Shown here: piece by piece, positions 28,968 to 38,335 of the stretch | Numbering within the stretch: position 1 is the stretch's first letter | Layout of the letters: every line of letters starts with the position of its first letter | Assembly: GCF_947489755.1 (NCBI RefSeq) | Contig: NZ_CANLFB010000001.1 | Location: 124,001 to 188,000 of the forward strand | Direction: 5' to 3' | Source of the DNA: an uncultured Psychromonas sp. | Lineage (GTDB): Bacteria; Pseudomonadota; Gammaproteobacteria; Enterobacterales; Psychromonadaceae | DNA length: 64,000 nucleotides | The notes under the pieces: generated by a model | The model's input: only the letters and a program-made list of their open reading frames with translations | Told to the model about the DNA's origin: nothing | The model's database searches: none | Translations under genes and position numbers: made by a program

Positions 28968-29564
28968 TTATTGTTTCCAGTTCACTATTTTCTTTTCTTT
29001 ACCTGTTAATAAACGTCGAATATTACTGATATGTCTCAGAATGATTAAACATGAAAGCATTAATACAGGCAAAGTGAACTCTGGTTTGATGTAGTTTACA
29101 AAAACGGGAGCTGCAATGGCAGTGACAATGGCAGCCAAAGAAGCATATCCACTGATCGCTACAGTTAATAACCATGTAATAACAACTAGCCCTGTCATAT
29201 CCATTCCCAAAGGCAGTAATGTACCTAATCCAGTAGCGACAGCTTTTCCGCCTTTGAAGTCAAAGTAAGGCGGGAATATATGCCCTAAGCAAGTTGCGAT
29301 GCCGATTAGCCCAATGCCAATAGGTGGAATACCAATAAAGTAAGCTAAATAAACGGGCAAAGTGCCTTTTAATAGGTCAAATAACAGCACTAAACTGGCT
29401 GCTTGGGCATGATGTATTCGTAATATATTAGTTGCACCAGGGTTTTTTGAACCATGCAATCTTGGATCTGGCCATCCTTTGAACTTACACAATAAAATAG
29501 CGCCATTTAAAGCGCCTAAGAAGTAAGACAATATACTAAAAATAAGTGTTGCCAGTATTATCAT
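28968..29564 (-). CDS. plsY: Acyl-phosphate:glycerol-3-phosphate acyltransferase
   Basis: PlsY is an inner-membrane enzyme that adds the first acyl chain to glycerol-3-phosphate using acyl-phosphate. The 198-residue protein has several membrane helices. Its conserved loops are G-S-K-NPGATN near 39-45, HIFPPYFDFKGGKAVATGLG near 95-114, and RHISNIRRLLTGKE near 177-190. It is divergent from folB. The same window encodes PlsB, so the organism has both routes of lysophosphatidate synthesis, as is common in gammaproteobacteria. Confidence 0.94.
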   Translation of the reverse strand: MIILATLIFSILSYFLGALNGAILLCKFKGWPDPRLHGSKNPGATNILRIHHAQAASLVLLFDLLKGTLPVYLAYFIGIPPIGIGLIGIATCLGHIFPPYFDFKGGKAVATGLGTLLPLGMDMTGLVVITWLLTVAISGYASLAAIVTAIAAPVFVNYIKPEFTLPVLMLSCLIILRHISNIRRLLTGKEKKIVNWKQ

Positions 29565-29735
29565 GGTACTTATTTCGTCCTATTAAGGTAAAATACGGCG
29601 CGATTATAATAGATACTTAGGTAAATTTTTTATCAACCCATTATAATATTCAGTTTAGCGGTCGAGTTTACTCGCTAACAAGTACAAAAAAAAGCACCGT
29701 TGTATAAAAATAACAATAGTTAAGGGATTTAAAAA

Positions 29736-30089
29736 ATGGATATTGTTTTTATCAAACAGTTACAAGTAATTAGCAAAATTGGTGTTTATGGTTGGGAAAA
29801 AGGAGTGCAACAAAAGTTGTATTTTGACCTAGAAATGGCTTTTGATAATAAACCGGCAGCTGATAGCGATGAGATTAATCTTGCATTGAATTATTTTAGT
29901 GTTTCTGAGCGCGTCAATCAGTTTGCACAACAGAACCAATTTGAATTAATTGAAACCATGGCAGAACGTGTTGCCGCATTGATTATGGAAGAGTTTTCAG
30001 TGACATGGATAAAATTAACATTACATAAACCTGGTGCATTAGCTAATGCGCAGAGTTTAGGTGTACAAATTGAGCGTGGAAGAAAGTAG
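29736..30089 (+). CDS. folB: Dihydroneopterin aldolase
   Basis: FolB cleaves or epimerises 7,8-dihydroneopterin in folate synthesis. The 117-residue protein has the family pattern: IGVYGWEKGVQQ near 16-27 with the substrate Glu, NYFSVSERV near 48-56, and LIETMAERVAALI near 68-80. A catalytic Lys lies in LTLHKPGAL near 97-105. It overlaps folK by one base and is the first gene of folB-folK-uppP. Confidence 0.93.
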   Translation: MDIVFIKQLQVISKIGVYGWEKGVQQKLYFDLEMAFDNKPAADSDEINLALNYFSVSERVNQFAQQNQFELIETMAERVAALIMEEFSVTWIKLTLHKPGALANAQSLGVQIERGRK

Positions 30090-30577
30090 TGGCTCATATT
30101 TTTGTTGGTGTCGGCTCTAGTATCAATCGACAAGACAATATTCGAGAAGGGATACTGTTATTAACAGATAACTTTGGTGAGCTCAAGTTATCCAGTATTT
30201 TTGAAAGTGAGTCAGTGGGTTTTAAAGGGGGGCTTTTTTATAATTTAGTCGTGGAACTAAATAGCGAGTTATCAATCTCACTGGTTATACAAAAACTCAA
30301 GCAAATAGAAGTGCAATTAGGTCGCCCTGAAAAAGCCATTAAATATGCGCCAAGAACGCTGGATTTAGATTTATTGTTATATGATCAAGAAATAGATCAT
30401 GCATTGGATCTTCCTCGTGCAGAGATCACCAAAAATGCTTTTGTGCTTCAACCTTTAGCTGAGTTAGCGCCAACATTAATCCATCCTATTTTAGGGGTTA
30501 GTTACCAGTCTTTATGGTCGCAGTATCCGACGGGTAAACAAAAGTTATGGAAAGTAGCATCGCCAATATTAAGTTAA
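30089..30577 (+). CDS. folK: 2-amino-4-hydroxy-6-hydroxymethyldihydropteridine pyrophosphokinase (GTG start)
   Basis: FolK transfers pyrophosphate from ATP to hydroxymethyl-dihydropterin, the step after FolB. The 162-residue protein starts with GTG at 30089, whose first base is the last base of the folB stop codon. The signatures are VGVGSSINR near 6-14, the ATP/Mg-binding YAPRTLDLDLLLYD near 86-99, and LPRAEITKNAFVLQPLAEL near 108-126. Pairing FolB and FolK in one coupled operon makes two sequential steps equally expressed. Confidence 0.94.
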   Translation: MAHIFVGVGSSINRQDNIREGILLLTDNFGELKLSSIFESESVGFKGGLFYNLVVELNSELSISLVIQKLKQIEVQLGRPEKAIKYAPRTLDLDLLLYDQEIDHALDLPRAEITKNAFVLQPLAELAPTLIHPILGVSYQSLWSQYPTGKQKLWKVASPILS

Positions 30578-30610
30578 TACAGTGATTTTACATAAGCAGA
30601 TGAGATAAAA

Positions 30611-31411
30611 ATGAGTATTTTAGAGATTGTTGTATTAGCTTTGATTCAAGGATTAACTGAGTTTTTACCTATTTCCAGTTCAGCACATTTAATTTTACCG
30701 TCAGTATTATTAGGTTGGCAAGATCAAGGTTTAGCTTTTGATTTAATGTTGAATATTGGCACCTTAGCGGCAGTATTAATCTATTTCTATCGTGAAGTGA
30801 CTAATATGTCGGTTGCCTGGGTGGGGTCAGTAAAAAATAAAAAACAGACTCAAGACAGCAAGTTAGCATGGTGGATCATATGGTCAACTATTCCTGCAGC
30901 TGCAGTTGGTTTTTTAGGCAAAGATTATATTGAAGCGTATTTACGTAGTGGCTACGTCATTGCTGTTACGACTGTTTTATTTGGTTTATTACTTTGGTGG
31001 GCAGATGCAAAAGCAACACAAGTAAAAACTGAATATCAAACAGGATTAAAAGGGGCTATTATTTTAGGTTTTGCGCAAGCATTGGCTTTAATACCTGGCA
31101 CATCTCGTTCTGGTATTACTATTACTGCCGGACTAATGCTTGGTTTAACACGTAATGCTGCTGCTCGCTTTTCTTTTTTAATGTCAATTCCAATTATTGC
31201 CATGGCATCGGGGTATGATTTATTAAAGTTTGTTTTATCCGATGAATATGTTGATTGGCCATCTTTGTTCTTAGGCGCTGGCGTTTCATTTATTAGCGCG
31301 ATTTTATGTATTCATGTATTTTTAATCTTATTAAATAAAGTCGGTATGCTACCGTTTGTTATTTATCGATTAATATTAGGAGCGTCTCTGTTTTATATTT
31401 TAGCAGGCTAA
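30611..31411 (+). CDS. uppP: Undecaprenyl-diphosphatase (BacA/UppP)
   Basis: UppP is an inner-membrane phosphatase that recycles undecaprenyl pyrophosphate for peptidoglycan and polysaccharide export. Overproduction causes bacitracin resistance. The 266-residue protein has about seven to eight membrane segments. The two active-site motifs are [15 protein letters not shown] near 13-27 (Glu17, Glu and Ser residues) and [13 protein letters not shown] near 161-173. It follows folK after 33 bases. A terminator closes the operon. Confidence 0.95.
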   Translation: MSILEIVVLALIQGLTEFLPISSSAHLILPSVLLGWQDQGLAFDLMLNIGTLAAVLIYFYREVTNMSVAWVGSVKNKKQTQDSKLAWWIIWSTIPAAAVGFLGKDYIEAYLRSGYVIAVTTVLFGLLLWWADAKATQVKTEYQTGLKGAIILGFAQALALIPGTSRSGITITAGLMLGLTRNAAARFSFLMSIPIIAMASGYDLLKFVLSDEYVDWPSLFLGAGVSFISAILCIHVFLILLNKVGMLPFVIYRLILGASLFYILAG

Positions 31412-31439
31412 AGCAAGGTATTTTACGATAAACTCAACG

Positions 31440-31465
31440 AAAAAACGGTTTTAGTGCCGTTTTTT
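31440..31465. terminator. Bidirectional terminator between uppP and cca
   Basis: AAAAAACGG (31440-31448) and CCGTTTTTT (31457-31465) form the stem. The convergent genes on each side both benefit. Confidence 0.85.
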
Positions 31466-31495
31466 ATCGATCAAGATATTGAGTGTGATGATAGC

Positions 31496-32734
31496 TTATT
31501 GTTCATCCCGCTTCTGAGAATCTTTGAATTTTTGTACCAATGAAATTCGTTGCTCATTCAGTTTTTTTCTAATATCTGCTCCTTGAAAGCCTTGCGCTAT
31601 AATTTCTTGAATATCTACTTTCAACGCGTTTTGAAATGCCTCCCACATATAATCTGCGGTAGGGTAGGGTAATAATTCAAAACCTGTTCTACCTTTAGAA
31701 TCAGCTACGCAACATTGCAACATTTGTTGAAAGCGATGTGGTTTTCGCCATGCATCACATTTATCCATAATACCGACTGCCGTACTGGCTCTAAGCTCAA
31801 AAGCACTGTGAATATTGGTGTGATGTTCACTGACTAATAATGCTAAGTCTCGACATTCATTTGGTACTTTAAGGCGTTTACAGAATTTCTTAATCACTGA
31901 TAAACCTTTAAAACCATGCCCTTTATGACTTGGCCATTCGCTTTCTGGTGTTAATGCTTTCCCTAAGTCATGTACTAAACAAGCAAAACGAAAGGCAACG
32001 GAGTCTGACAATAAACAAGCTTGTTCCACCACCATTAAAGTATGAATACCAGTATCAATTTCTGGATGCCAACGTTTAGGGGCTGGTACACCATATAAAT
32101 TATCAATTTCAGGAAATAAAGCGGCTAATGCACCACAGTCTCGTAATACTTGAAAATAAACCTGTGGGCTATCTGTTTGTAAGGCTTTTTCTGTTTCCAC
32201 CCAGACTCGCTCAGGCGTTAAACTTTGTAACTCTCCACTTAGCGAAATCTCTTTCATTAGAGTGAGAGTCTCTGGGGCAATATAAAAACCAAGTTTGGCG
32301 AAGCGAGCGGCAAAACGAGCAACCCTTAACACTCTTAAGGGATCTTCGCTGAATGCTGGGCTAATGTGACGTAATATTTTGTTTTTTAAGTCTTGTTGTC
32401 CGAAATAAGGATCGACCAGTTGCTTGTCTTCAGATTGGGCAATGGCATTGATAGTGAGATCGCGTCTGGCTAAATCATCTTCTAAACTGACATCTTGCCC
32501 TGCATAACAACTAAACCCAGTATATCCGATACCTTGTTTACGTTCAGTTCTAGCTAATGCATACTCTTCACCAGTATTAGGGTGAAGAAAGACGGGAAAG
32601 TCTTTACCAACTTGAGTAAAACCATTGTTTAACATTTCTTCTGGGGTGCTATTAATGACAACAAAATCATGGTCTTTGACTTCGAGGCCTAATAATTTAT
32701 CTCTAACTGCGCCGCCGACTAAAAATACACGCAT
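31496..32734 (-). CDS. cca: CCA-adding tRNA nucleotidyltransferase with HD domain
   Basis: This enzyme adds or repairs the 3'-CCA of tRNAs. The 412-residue protein belongs to class II. The N-terminal catalytic head has [10 protein letters not shown] at 7-16 and metal-binding Asp21 and Asp23. The [10 protein letters not shown] motif is near 89-98 and the [16 protein letters not shown] element is near 131-146. The C-terminal half has an HD phosphohydrolase domain (LVHDLGKA near 252-259), typical of gammaproteobacterial enzymes with extra phosphatase activity. It is convergent with uppP and divergent from exeA. Confidence 0.95.
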   Translation of the reverse strand: MRVFLVGGAVRDKLLGLEVKDHDFVVINSTPEEMLNNGFTQVGKDFPVFLHPNTGEEYALARTERKQGIGYTGFSCYAGQDVSLEDDLARRDLTINAIAQSEDKQLVDPYFGQQDLKNKILRHISPAFSEDPLRVLRVARFAARFAKLGFYIAPETLTLMKEISLSGELQSLTPERVWVETEKALQTDSPQVYFQVLRDCGALAALFPEIDNLYGVPAPKRWHPEIDTGIHTLMVVEQACLLSDSVAFRFACLVHDLGKALTPESEWPSHKGHGFKGLSVIKKFCKRLKVPNECRDLALLVSEHHTNIHSAFELRASTAVGIMDKCDAWRKPHRFQQMLQCCVADSKGRTGFELLPYPTADYMWEAFQNALKVDIQEIIAQGFQGADIRKKLNEQRISLVQKFKDSQKRDEQ

Positions 32735-32917
32735 TGTTTCCCCCCTTAATGAATAATTTAGTTATTATACCGAAACTAGTTAAATATGCAGAAGCTTGTC
32801 TGTTTCATTAATAACAATTGTCATCAATATGTGATCTAATATGATGGTTAATAATCTTTATCGGTTATTTATGTCCATTGTTACTAATATGGCTCAACAT
32901 TTTGTCTAAGGTTTATA

Positions 32918-34534
32918 ATGTACCAAGAATTTTTTTCTTTGAAAGAACAACCATTCTCGATTTCACCTGATCCTGATTTCTTATTTTTAAGTGATCGCCA
33001 TAAAGAAGCGTTAGCTCACCTAATGTATGGATTGTTAGGTAATGGTGGTTTTGTGTTACTAACGGGCGAAGTTGGAACAGGTAAAACCACCGTATGCCGT
33101 GCTCTCTTACAAGATATCTCTGAAGATACAGATATTGCTTATATACTTAACCCTGCTCAAACAGAGATTGAGTTATTAGCGACCATTTGTGATCAGCTAA
33201 AAATTGCTTATGATGTTGATAGAGCGAGCTTAAAAACGTTATTTGATGCTATTAGTGGTTGGATGCTTGATAACCTAGAAAAAGGGCGCAGTGCGATCGT
33301 ATTGATCGATGAAGCTCAGCATCTTAGTTTTTCTGTTCTCGAACAATTAAGATTATTAACTAATATAGAATCAAACAACAAAAAGCCATTACAAGTTATT
33401 TTAATTGGGCAAACTGAATTACAACAAAAGCTCAAAGAAAATGAATTACGCCAATTAGCGCAACGCATTACTGCTCGTTACCACCTATTACCGCTAACCT
33501 TACAAGAAAGTGAATTTTATATTCAGCATCGGTTAAATGTGGCGGGAGCAAGTACACCTATCTTTGAAACCAAGTTACTTAAGCGAATTTTTAAATATAG
33601 TCGCGGTGTACCGAGGTTAATCAACTTGATATGTGACCGTAGTATGCTTTGTGCTTATAGTCAAAACTCACCTAAAGTAACGGCTAAAATGATTGATTTA
33701 GCGGTAAAAGAGATTGATTTAAGCCTTAATGATAAAAATGAAGGTAAATCATTTAAATCAGGTTGGCGCATTCTACTACTATTAGTGTTAACTGCGTTTA
33801 CTGCTATTCAAGCCCCTAAAATATTCCATAATTTTAATCAGCCAAGAGAATCAATTGAAACAATAAGTGAATTTAATTTATCTAATACTGTTCCTGTACA
33901 GTCTAGAGCGGTTAGCACTTCTTCTTTCAATAACTTATCTTGGTTTGATAATTACCCTGAATTAGATTTAAGTAATGGTGAGTTTTCACATGCGTTAAAA
34001 ACGCTTTATGCCGTATGGGGTTACGAGGTTAGCTTGGATAAAGCAAGTTGTACCGAGGGCGAGACGGCTGCATTACAGTGCTTTTCAGAGAATACTTCAC
34101 TGCAAAAATTAGAACAATTAAATTATCCCGCTGTTATTGAGTTAGTCAGTGATGAGGATTCTATTTATGCGGTACTTTATAAAATAAATGAAAAATATGA
34201 GTTATTGATTGGAACCCAAAAAATAAAAGTAAATCGAGCATGGTTAACAGAGTATTGGACCGGTGAACTAACACTATTATGGCAAGTTCCTTTTGATATT
34301 ACTAAACCATTAAGGTTTGGTGAAAAAGGCGATAGAGTTTTATGGTTAACCACACAATTAAAGCGTTTGTATGGCACGTCTGAAAGTCCTAAAAGTCGCT
34401 TTGATTGGAAAGTAAAAGACAAAGTCACTGAGTTCCAGATGAATAATAATTTAGTCGCTGATGGTATTGTTGGCCGACAAACATTGATGCCGTTAGTACA
34501 ACAATTAGATACAAAAATACCATCATTATTATAG
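32918..34534 (+). CDS. exeA: ExeA/GspA-type ATPase of general secretion, with peptidoglycan-binding domain
   Basis: ExeA works with ExeB to insert the type II secretion secretin through the peptidoglycan. The 538-residue protein has an N-terminal AAA domain with Walker A GEVGTGKTT at 50-58 and Walker B VLIDEAQH near 128-135. One membrane helix lies near 285-302. A periplasmic region follows and ends in a PG_binding_1 domain (about 465-530, with FQMNNNLVADGIVGRQT). exeB follows after seven bases. None of the other type II secretion genes is in the window. Confidence 0.9.
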   Translation: MYQEFFSLKEQPFSISPDPDFLFLSDRHKEALAHLMYGLLGNGGFVLLTGEVGTGKTTVCRALLQDISEDTDIAYILNPAQTEIELLATICDQLKIAYDVDRASLKTLFDAISGWMLDNLEKGRSAIVLIDEAQHLSFSVLEQLRLLTNIESNNKKPLQVILIGQTELQQKLKENELRQLAQRITARYHLLPLTLQESEFYIQHRLNVAGASTPIFETKLLKRIFKYSRGVPRLINLICDRSMLCAYSQNSPKVTAKMIDLAVKEIDLSLNDKNEGKSFKSGWRILLLLVLTAFTAIQAPKIFHNFNQPRESIETISEFNLSNTVPVQSRAVSTSSFNNLSWFDNYPELDLSNGEFSHALKTLYAVWGYEVSLDKASCTEGETAALQCFSENTSLQKLEQLNYPAVIELVSDEDSIYAVLYKINEKYELLIGTQKIKVNRAWLTEYWTGELTLLWQVPFDITKPLRFGEKGDRVLWLTTQLKRLYGTSESPKSRFDWKVKDKVTEFQMNNNLVADGIVGRQTLMPLVQQLDTKIPSLL

Positions 34535-34541
34535 AGGCAGT

Positions 34542-35333
34542 ATGTCCACCATATTAAAAGCATTAGAGAAAAATAAAGAAAAAAATAAAGCTATTATTAT
34601 TGATAAATCAGTGGATTCGACTTGGAAATTAATGATGGCTGCTGCGTTGCTAGTGATTGTTATATTATTAGCGATAGTGGTGTTTTTGTTATTTAAACCA
34701 ACCGTTGAAACAGTTAAGCCAATACCTTATGTACCTTCAGTCGCTGAGTTAATACATGCTGCGCCTGAAAAACAAAATCCATACTATGATAGTTTAGTAA
34801 GTGACGTTGATTTTAATACTAAGCCTTTGCCTACCGTATTGAAAAAGGTTGAAATGGAATGGACACCTGCGGTAAAAGCGACGGTAAAGAATTCAGTTGC
34901 AAAAAGTGCAGAATCAGATCAATTAATTATCGACGGTTCTGTTCCAAAAAGATCCATTTCTAGTCAAAAAGATACTAATCATATCTCTCTTGATGATGTG
35001 CCTGATGATTTGCAACAGCGTTTTGCGTTAGCGGTAGAAGAAGAAAAAAATACTACTTTTACTGAATATGTCGATAAAGATGAAGAGCTAGTCACTTCTG
35101 ATATTGCATCAATGCCTGCTCGATTTCAATATAGAGTACCTGTGATGCGCTATGATTCACATGTTTATTCGACCGAAGCGAAAGATCGTTGGATACGCAT
35201 TAATGGCGTTGATTTACGTGTTGGAGAATCTCTTGGCGAAATAGAATTAGTCGATATATTACCTCAGCAAAGTATATTCCGTCTTGGTAATCAAAGCTTT
35301 ACATTAGAATCCTTGCAGGATTGGAAAGGGTAG
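34542..35333 (+). CDS. exeB: ExeB/GspB-type secretion assembly protein
   Basis: This 263-residue bitopic protein starts with MSTILKALEK, the sequence typical of GspB proteins. One membrane helix lies near 31-51. A long periplasmic linker leads to a C-terminal GspB domain (about 210-263: RWIRINGVDLRVGESLGEI) that contacts secretin. It forms a complex with ExeA. A terminator follows. The middle section (60-205) shows no domain I recognise. Confidence 0.87.
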   Translation: MSTILKALEKNKEKNKAIIIDKSVDSTWKLMMAAALLVIVILLAIVVFLLFKPTVETVKPIPYVPSVAELIHAAPEKQNPYYDSLVSDVDFNTKPLPTVLKKVEMEWTPAVKATVKNSVAKSAESDQLIIDGSVPKRSISSQKDTNHISLDDVPDDLQQRFALAVEEEKNTTFTEYVDKDEELVTSDIASMPARFQYRVPVMRYDSHVYSTEAKDRWIRINGVDLRVGESLGEIELVDILPQQSIFRLGNQSFTLESLQDWKG

Positions 35334-35402
35334 TTTCTAATCTAGGTAATTACTTTAAAGTGTTTTTTAAGCTAGAAAGTTAAAGTCTAAAATAAAGTTA
35401 TA

Positions 35403-35426
35403 AAAAACGCACTAATGTGCGTTTTT
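35403..35426. terminator. Bidirectional terminator between exeB and the SH3-domain gene
   Basis: AAAAACGCAC (35403-35412) and GTGCGTTTTT (35417-35426) form a 10-bp stem with a four-base loop. T runs lie on both sides. Confidence 0.88.
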
Positions 35427-35480
35427 CATCTTTAAGCAATGACCTGTTAATACAGGTAGATATTACTTAATTTTTGCTCT

Positions 35481-36083
35481 TTACCAGTTGTCAGTACGCT
35501 TTTTACGACGAGGTAAGAATGGAAGAATTAAACCCACTAACATACCAAAGAATAAAACACTGCCGCCATACATTAACCATTCCATTTTAATACGCTCATC
35601 TTTAGTTGATTGTAATAAATCTAATTCCATATTACGTTCTTTTAAATCTTCGATGGTATCGCGTAGCGCTCTTTTTTCACTATCAAGTTGCGCAATGAGG
35701 CTGTCTTTATCAATAATAGCTTGCTCTTTATCTGAGTTAGCTTTTGCATTATCACTATTGATGGTGTTTAACTTATCTTGACTTGCTTGAAATTTCTTTT
35801 GTATTTCAGGTAGTAATGATTTTGCTGGTGGTTGTTTTTGAATTTCAGATGTTTTAACCCAACCCACTCTACCCGTTGGTGTTTTTACTTGCGTAAAGTT
35901 TGTTTTCTCATTGTATTTTAAAGTATTAACGGATGTACCTACTTCGATAGTACCAATAATACGATATTGTAAACTTGGACCAGAGTGCATGTAGATAGAT
36001 AGCTCATCACTGACGTATTGTGTCGCAGCAAAACTACTGAATGGGAATAAAAAACACAGTAAAAGTAATTTGATTGATTTCAA
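35481..36083 (-). CDS. ygiM: SH3-domain membrane protein of the TIGR04211/YgiM family
   Basis: This 200-residue protein has a signal peptide (about 1-19), a bacterial SH3 domain (about 23-85, with HSGPSLQYRIIGT and GRVGWVKTSEI), a coiled coil (about 90-160) and a C-terminal membrane helix (about 168-188) followed by a basic tail. The domain order equals E. coli YgiM, whose exact role is unknown. SH3b domains usually bind peptidoglycan. ygiM, cca, uppP, folB and plsY also cluster in E. coli. Confidence 0.88.
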   Translation of the reverse strand: MKSIKLLLLCFLFPFSSFAATQYVSDELSIYMHSGPSLQYRIIGTIEVGTSVNTLKYNEKTNFTQVKTPTGRVGWVKTSEIQKQPPAKSLLPEIQKKFQASQDKLNTINSDNAKANSDKEQAIIDKDSLIAQLDSEKRALRDTIEDLKERNMELDLLQSTKDERIKMEWLMYGGSVLFFGMLVGLILPFLPRRKKRTDNW

Positions 36084-36148
36084 AAGAAAGACCTTTTAGC
36101 AAATAAATTGAGCAATCATTCTAAAAGTTATTGAAGCTCAGTAAAAGC

Positions 36149-36174
36149 AAAAAGAGAGCCTAAGCTCTCTTTTT
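36149..36174. terminator. Terminator between pit and ygiM
   Basis: AAAAAGAGAGC (36149-36159) and GCTCTCTTTTT (36164-36174) form an 11-bp stem with a four-base loop. It separates pit from ygiM, which is read in the same direction. Confidence 0.88.
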
Positions 36175-36193
36175 TCGATTTGAAGTATTAATT

Positions 36194-37459
36194 TTAAGAA
36201 AAAATACTCTTTAATATATAGAAGAATATAATCGATAAACCGGCACCGATAGGTAATGTCACTACCCATGAAATAACGATATTACGTACGACACCTAAAT
36301 TCAAGGCTGCAATACCTCTCGCCATGCCAACACCTAATACCGCACCCACTAATGTTTGTGTTGTTGAAATAGGTAAACCAGTACCAGATGCAATAACAAC
36401 GGTAGAAGCGGCAGCTAATTCCGCTGCAAAACCACGACTAGGTGTTAAATGCGTAATACCATGGCCAATTGTTGCCATTACACGCTTACCGAATATCGCT
36501 AAGCCTAATACAATACCAACACCGCCTAATGGTAAAATCCACCAAGCTAATTCAGCTTTAGCTGTAATTTGACCGCCATGCTCAACAATGCTGACCACTG
36601 CTGCTAGTGGACCAATTGCATTGGCAACATCGTTTGAACCATGTGCAAATGCCATCGCACATGCAGTGACAATCATTAAAACAGAGAATATTTTTTCTAC
36701 ATTAGCAAAATGCATTTGCTTGTCTGCTTTAGGGTCAATTTTAACTCGATTAACAAATATTTTACCGACAATAGAGACTAGCGCACCCACTATAACAGCT
36801 AATATAATCGCTTCCATCGTACTAAAGTGTAAACCAACGTGTTTAAGACCCTTAGTGATCGTCACTAAAGATAATATGAAGCCCGCTAAAAACATGTAAA
36901 AAGGAACATAGCGTTTTGCATTCGTTATTGGATCTTTAGTATTAAATATCAGCTTTTGTGAGCTCATAAAAATAAAGTAAGCAATAATGCCGGAAATAAG
37001 CGGTGTCACTATCCAACTACCAATAATGCCTCCTACTTTACTCCATGTCACACTATCTACACCCACACCTACCGCAGAGAAGCCTACAATAGCACCTACA
37101 ATCGAGTGTGTTGTAGAAACTGGCCAACCGAAGTAAGACGCAATAATTAACCATAAACCAGCCGCTAACAAAGCTGCTGTCATACCGTAAACAAGTAATT
37201 CAGGTTGCTCTATAAAATATGAAGCATCAATAATACCTTTGCGTATTGTTGAGGTTACTTCGCCACCCGCTAAATAAGCGCCTGCAAATTCAAAAATCAT
37301 TGCAATAATAATAGCTTGTTTGATCGTTAGTGCTTTTGAACCAACAGAGGTTCCCATTGCATTAGCAACGTCATTTGCACCAATACCCCAAGCCATTAAA
37401 AAGCCTACTGCGCCAGCAAACATAACTAACATGCTGCCGTATGTATTTATAATATCCAT
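36194..37459 (-). CDS. Inorganic phosphate transporter, Pit family
   Basis: This is a 421-residue multi-spanning symporter for metal-phosphate complexes. The two inverted PHO-4 repeats show their signatures: GANDVANAMGTSVGSKALT at 27-45 and HGSNDVANAIGPLAAV near 277-292. It lacks the large cytoplasmic loop of E. coli PitA (499 residues), so it is closer to the short Pit type found with DUF47 partners. The DUF47 gene lies 16 bases upstream on the same strand. No clear Pho box was recognised ahead of the pair. Confidence 0.92.
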   Translation of the reverse strand: MDIINTYGSMLVMFAGAVGFLMAWGIGANDVANAMGTSVGSKALTIKQAIIIAMIFEFAGAYLAGGEVTSTIRKGIIDASYFIEQPELLVYGMTAALLAAGLWLIIASYFGWPVSTTHSIVGAIVGFSAVGVGVDSVTWSKVGGIIGSWIVTPLISGIIAYFIFMSSQKLIFNTKDPITNAKRYVPFYMFLAGFILSLVTITKGLKHVGLHFSTMEAIILAVIVGALVSIVGKIFVNRVKIDPKADKQMHFANVEKIFSVLMIVTACAMAFAHGSNDVANAIGPLAAVVSIVEHGGQITAKAELAWWILPLGGVGIVLGLAIFGKRVMATIGHGITHLTPSRGFAAELAAASTVVIASGTGLPISTTQTLVGAVLGVGMARGIAALNLGVVRNIVISWVVTLPIGAGLSIIFFYILKSIFS

Positions 37460-37475
37460 CTTTAAGTCCTTAGAG

Positions 37476-38156
37476 CTACGATCTAGCTAGAATAAGTTCT
37501 AACTGGGTGCCGATTAATTCTGAGTGATCTGCAAGACTGCCAACCCATTCTAGAATTTTATACAAAAACATTACATCTACAGGTTTGTAATTATCTTCAA
37601 TGGCTAATAAATTGCGACGAAGTTTGATTTGTAATGAATCTGTATCATCTTCAATCGTTTCAAGTACTTCAATCATTTTAGTGACGATGTCTACTTCACG
37701 GCCTTTAAAGCCTGCTTCTAGTAATTCATCTAACCCATTAATTGCGTGTTTTGCTTGTTGGATAGCATCTAAACTACGTTGTACGTATGCCATAAAATCA
37801 ACAAAAATTTCGCTTGGTATTTGTAGCTGACGGCCAAAAATACGTCCTGCTATATCTTTTGCTGTATTAGCAATTTTATCTTGACGATTAACAAGCTCTA
37901 ATAAATCAGCTCGGTCAATCGGCATAAACAAACCTTTTGGAAGCGTTAAACGTAATTCACGTTTAAGTTCATCAGCTTGTTTTTCATATTGAGATATTTG
38001 CTTACGTATTTTCTCTGCTTCAACCCAGTCATTTTTTGAACTGGCTTCAAAGAAAGGTAATAACAACTCACTACATACTGCTACTTTGTCCATGTGTAAT
38101 TGGATCGGTTTGATTGGAGATTTTGCAAACACTCCAAATATCGAATTAACTGGCAT
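37476..38156 (-). CDS. DUF47/TIGR00153 PhoU-like protein, partner of Pit
   Basis: This 226-residue, almost fully helical cytoplasmic protein is related in fold to PhoU. It starts with the family-typical NSIFGVFAKSPIKPIQLHM. It has acidic patches (KQADELKRELR near 53-63; VLETIEDDTDSLQ near 168-180) like those that bind metals in PhoU proteins. It is coupled to the downstream pit gene (16-base gap) and probably controls phosphate uptake by the transporter; that is inferred from the many genomes with this pairing. It is divergent from ygiF. Confidence 0.9.
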   Translation of the reverse strand: MPVNSIFGVFAKSPIKPIQLHMDKVAVCSELLLPFFEASSKNDWVEAEKIRKQISQYEKQADELKRELRLTLPKGLFMPIDRADLLELVNRQDKIANTAKDIAGRIFGRQLQIPSEIFVDFMAYVQRSLDAIQQAKHAINGLDELLEAGFKGREVDIVTKMIEVLETIEDDTDSLQIKLRRNLLAIEDNYKPVDVMFLYKILEWVGSLADHSELIGTQLELILARS

Positions 38157-38335
38157 GATTCACCTTAGGTTTTGATGGTTGGGTAACCACATTCTAGTTC
38201 AGTTGAACATCTAATATGCGGCGCATGTTAACTTTCTTTTGCACACAATAGAACATCAATTTAGTATAATTGAGAAAATTTTACGATTAAAAATGATCCA
38301 GGCTATTAAATTAAGGGTAATTTTCGGTATATATT

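Noticed and set aside
34177-34563. A 128-residue minus-strand frame across the exeA-exeB junction
   Set aside because: It overlaps two well-supported genes, has no family features and no ribosome site.
38157-38335. Possible Pho box before the DUF47-pit pair
   Set aside because: No pair of CTGTCAT-like repeats with an 11-base period could be recognised.
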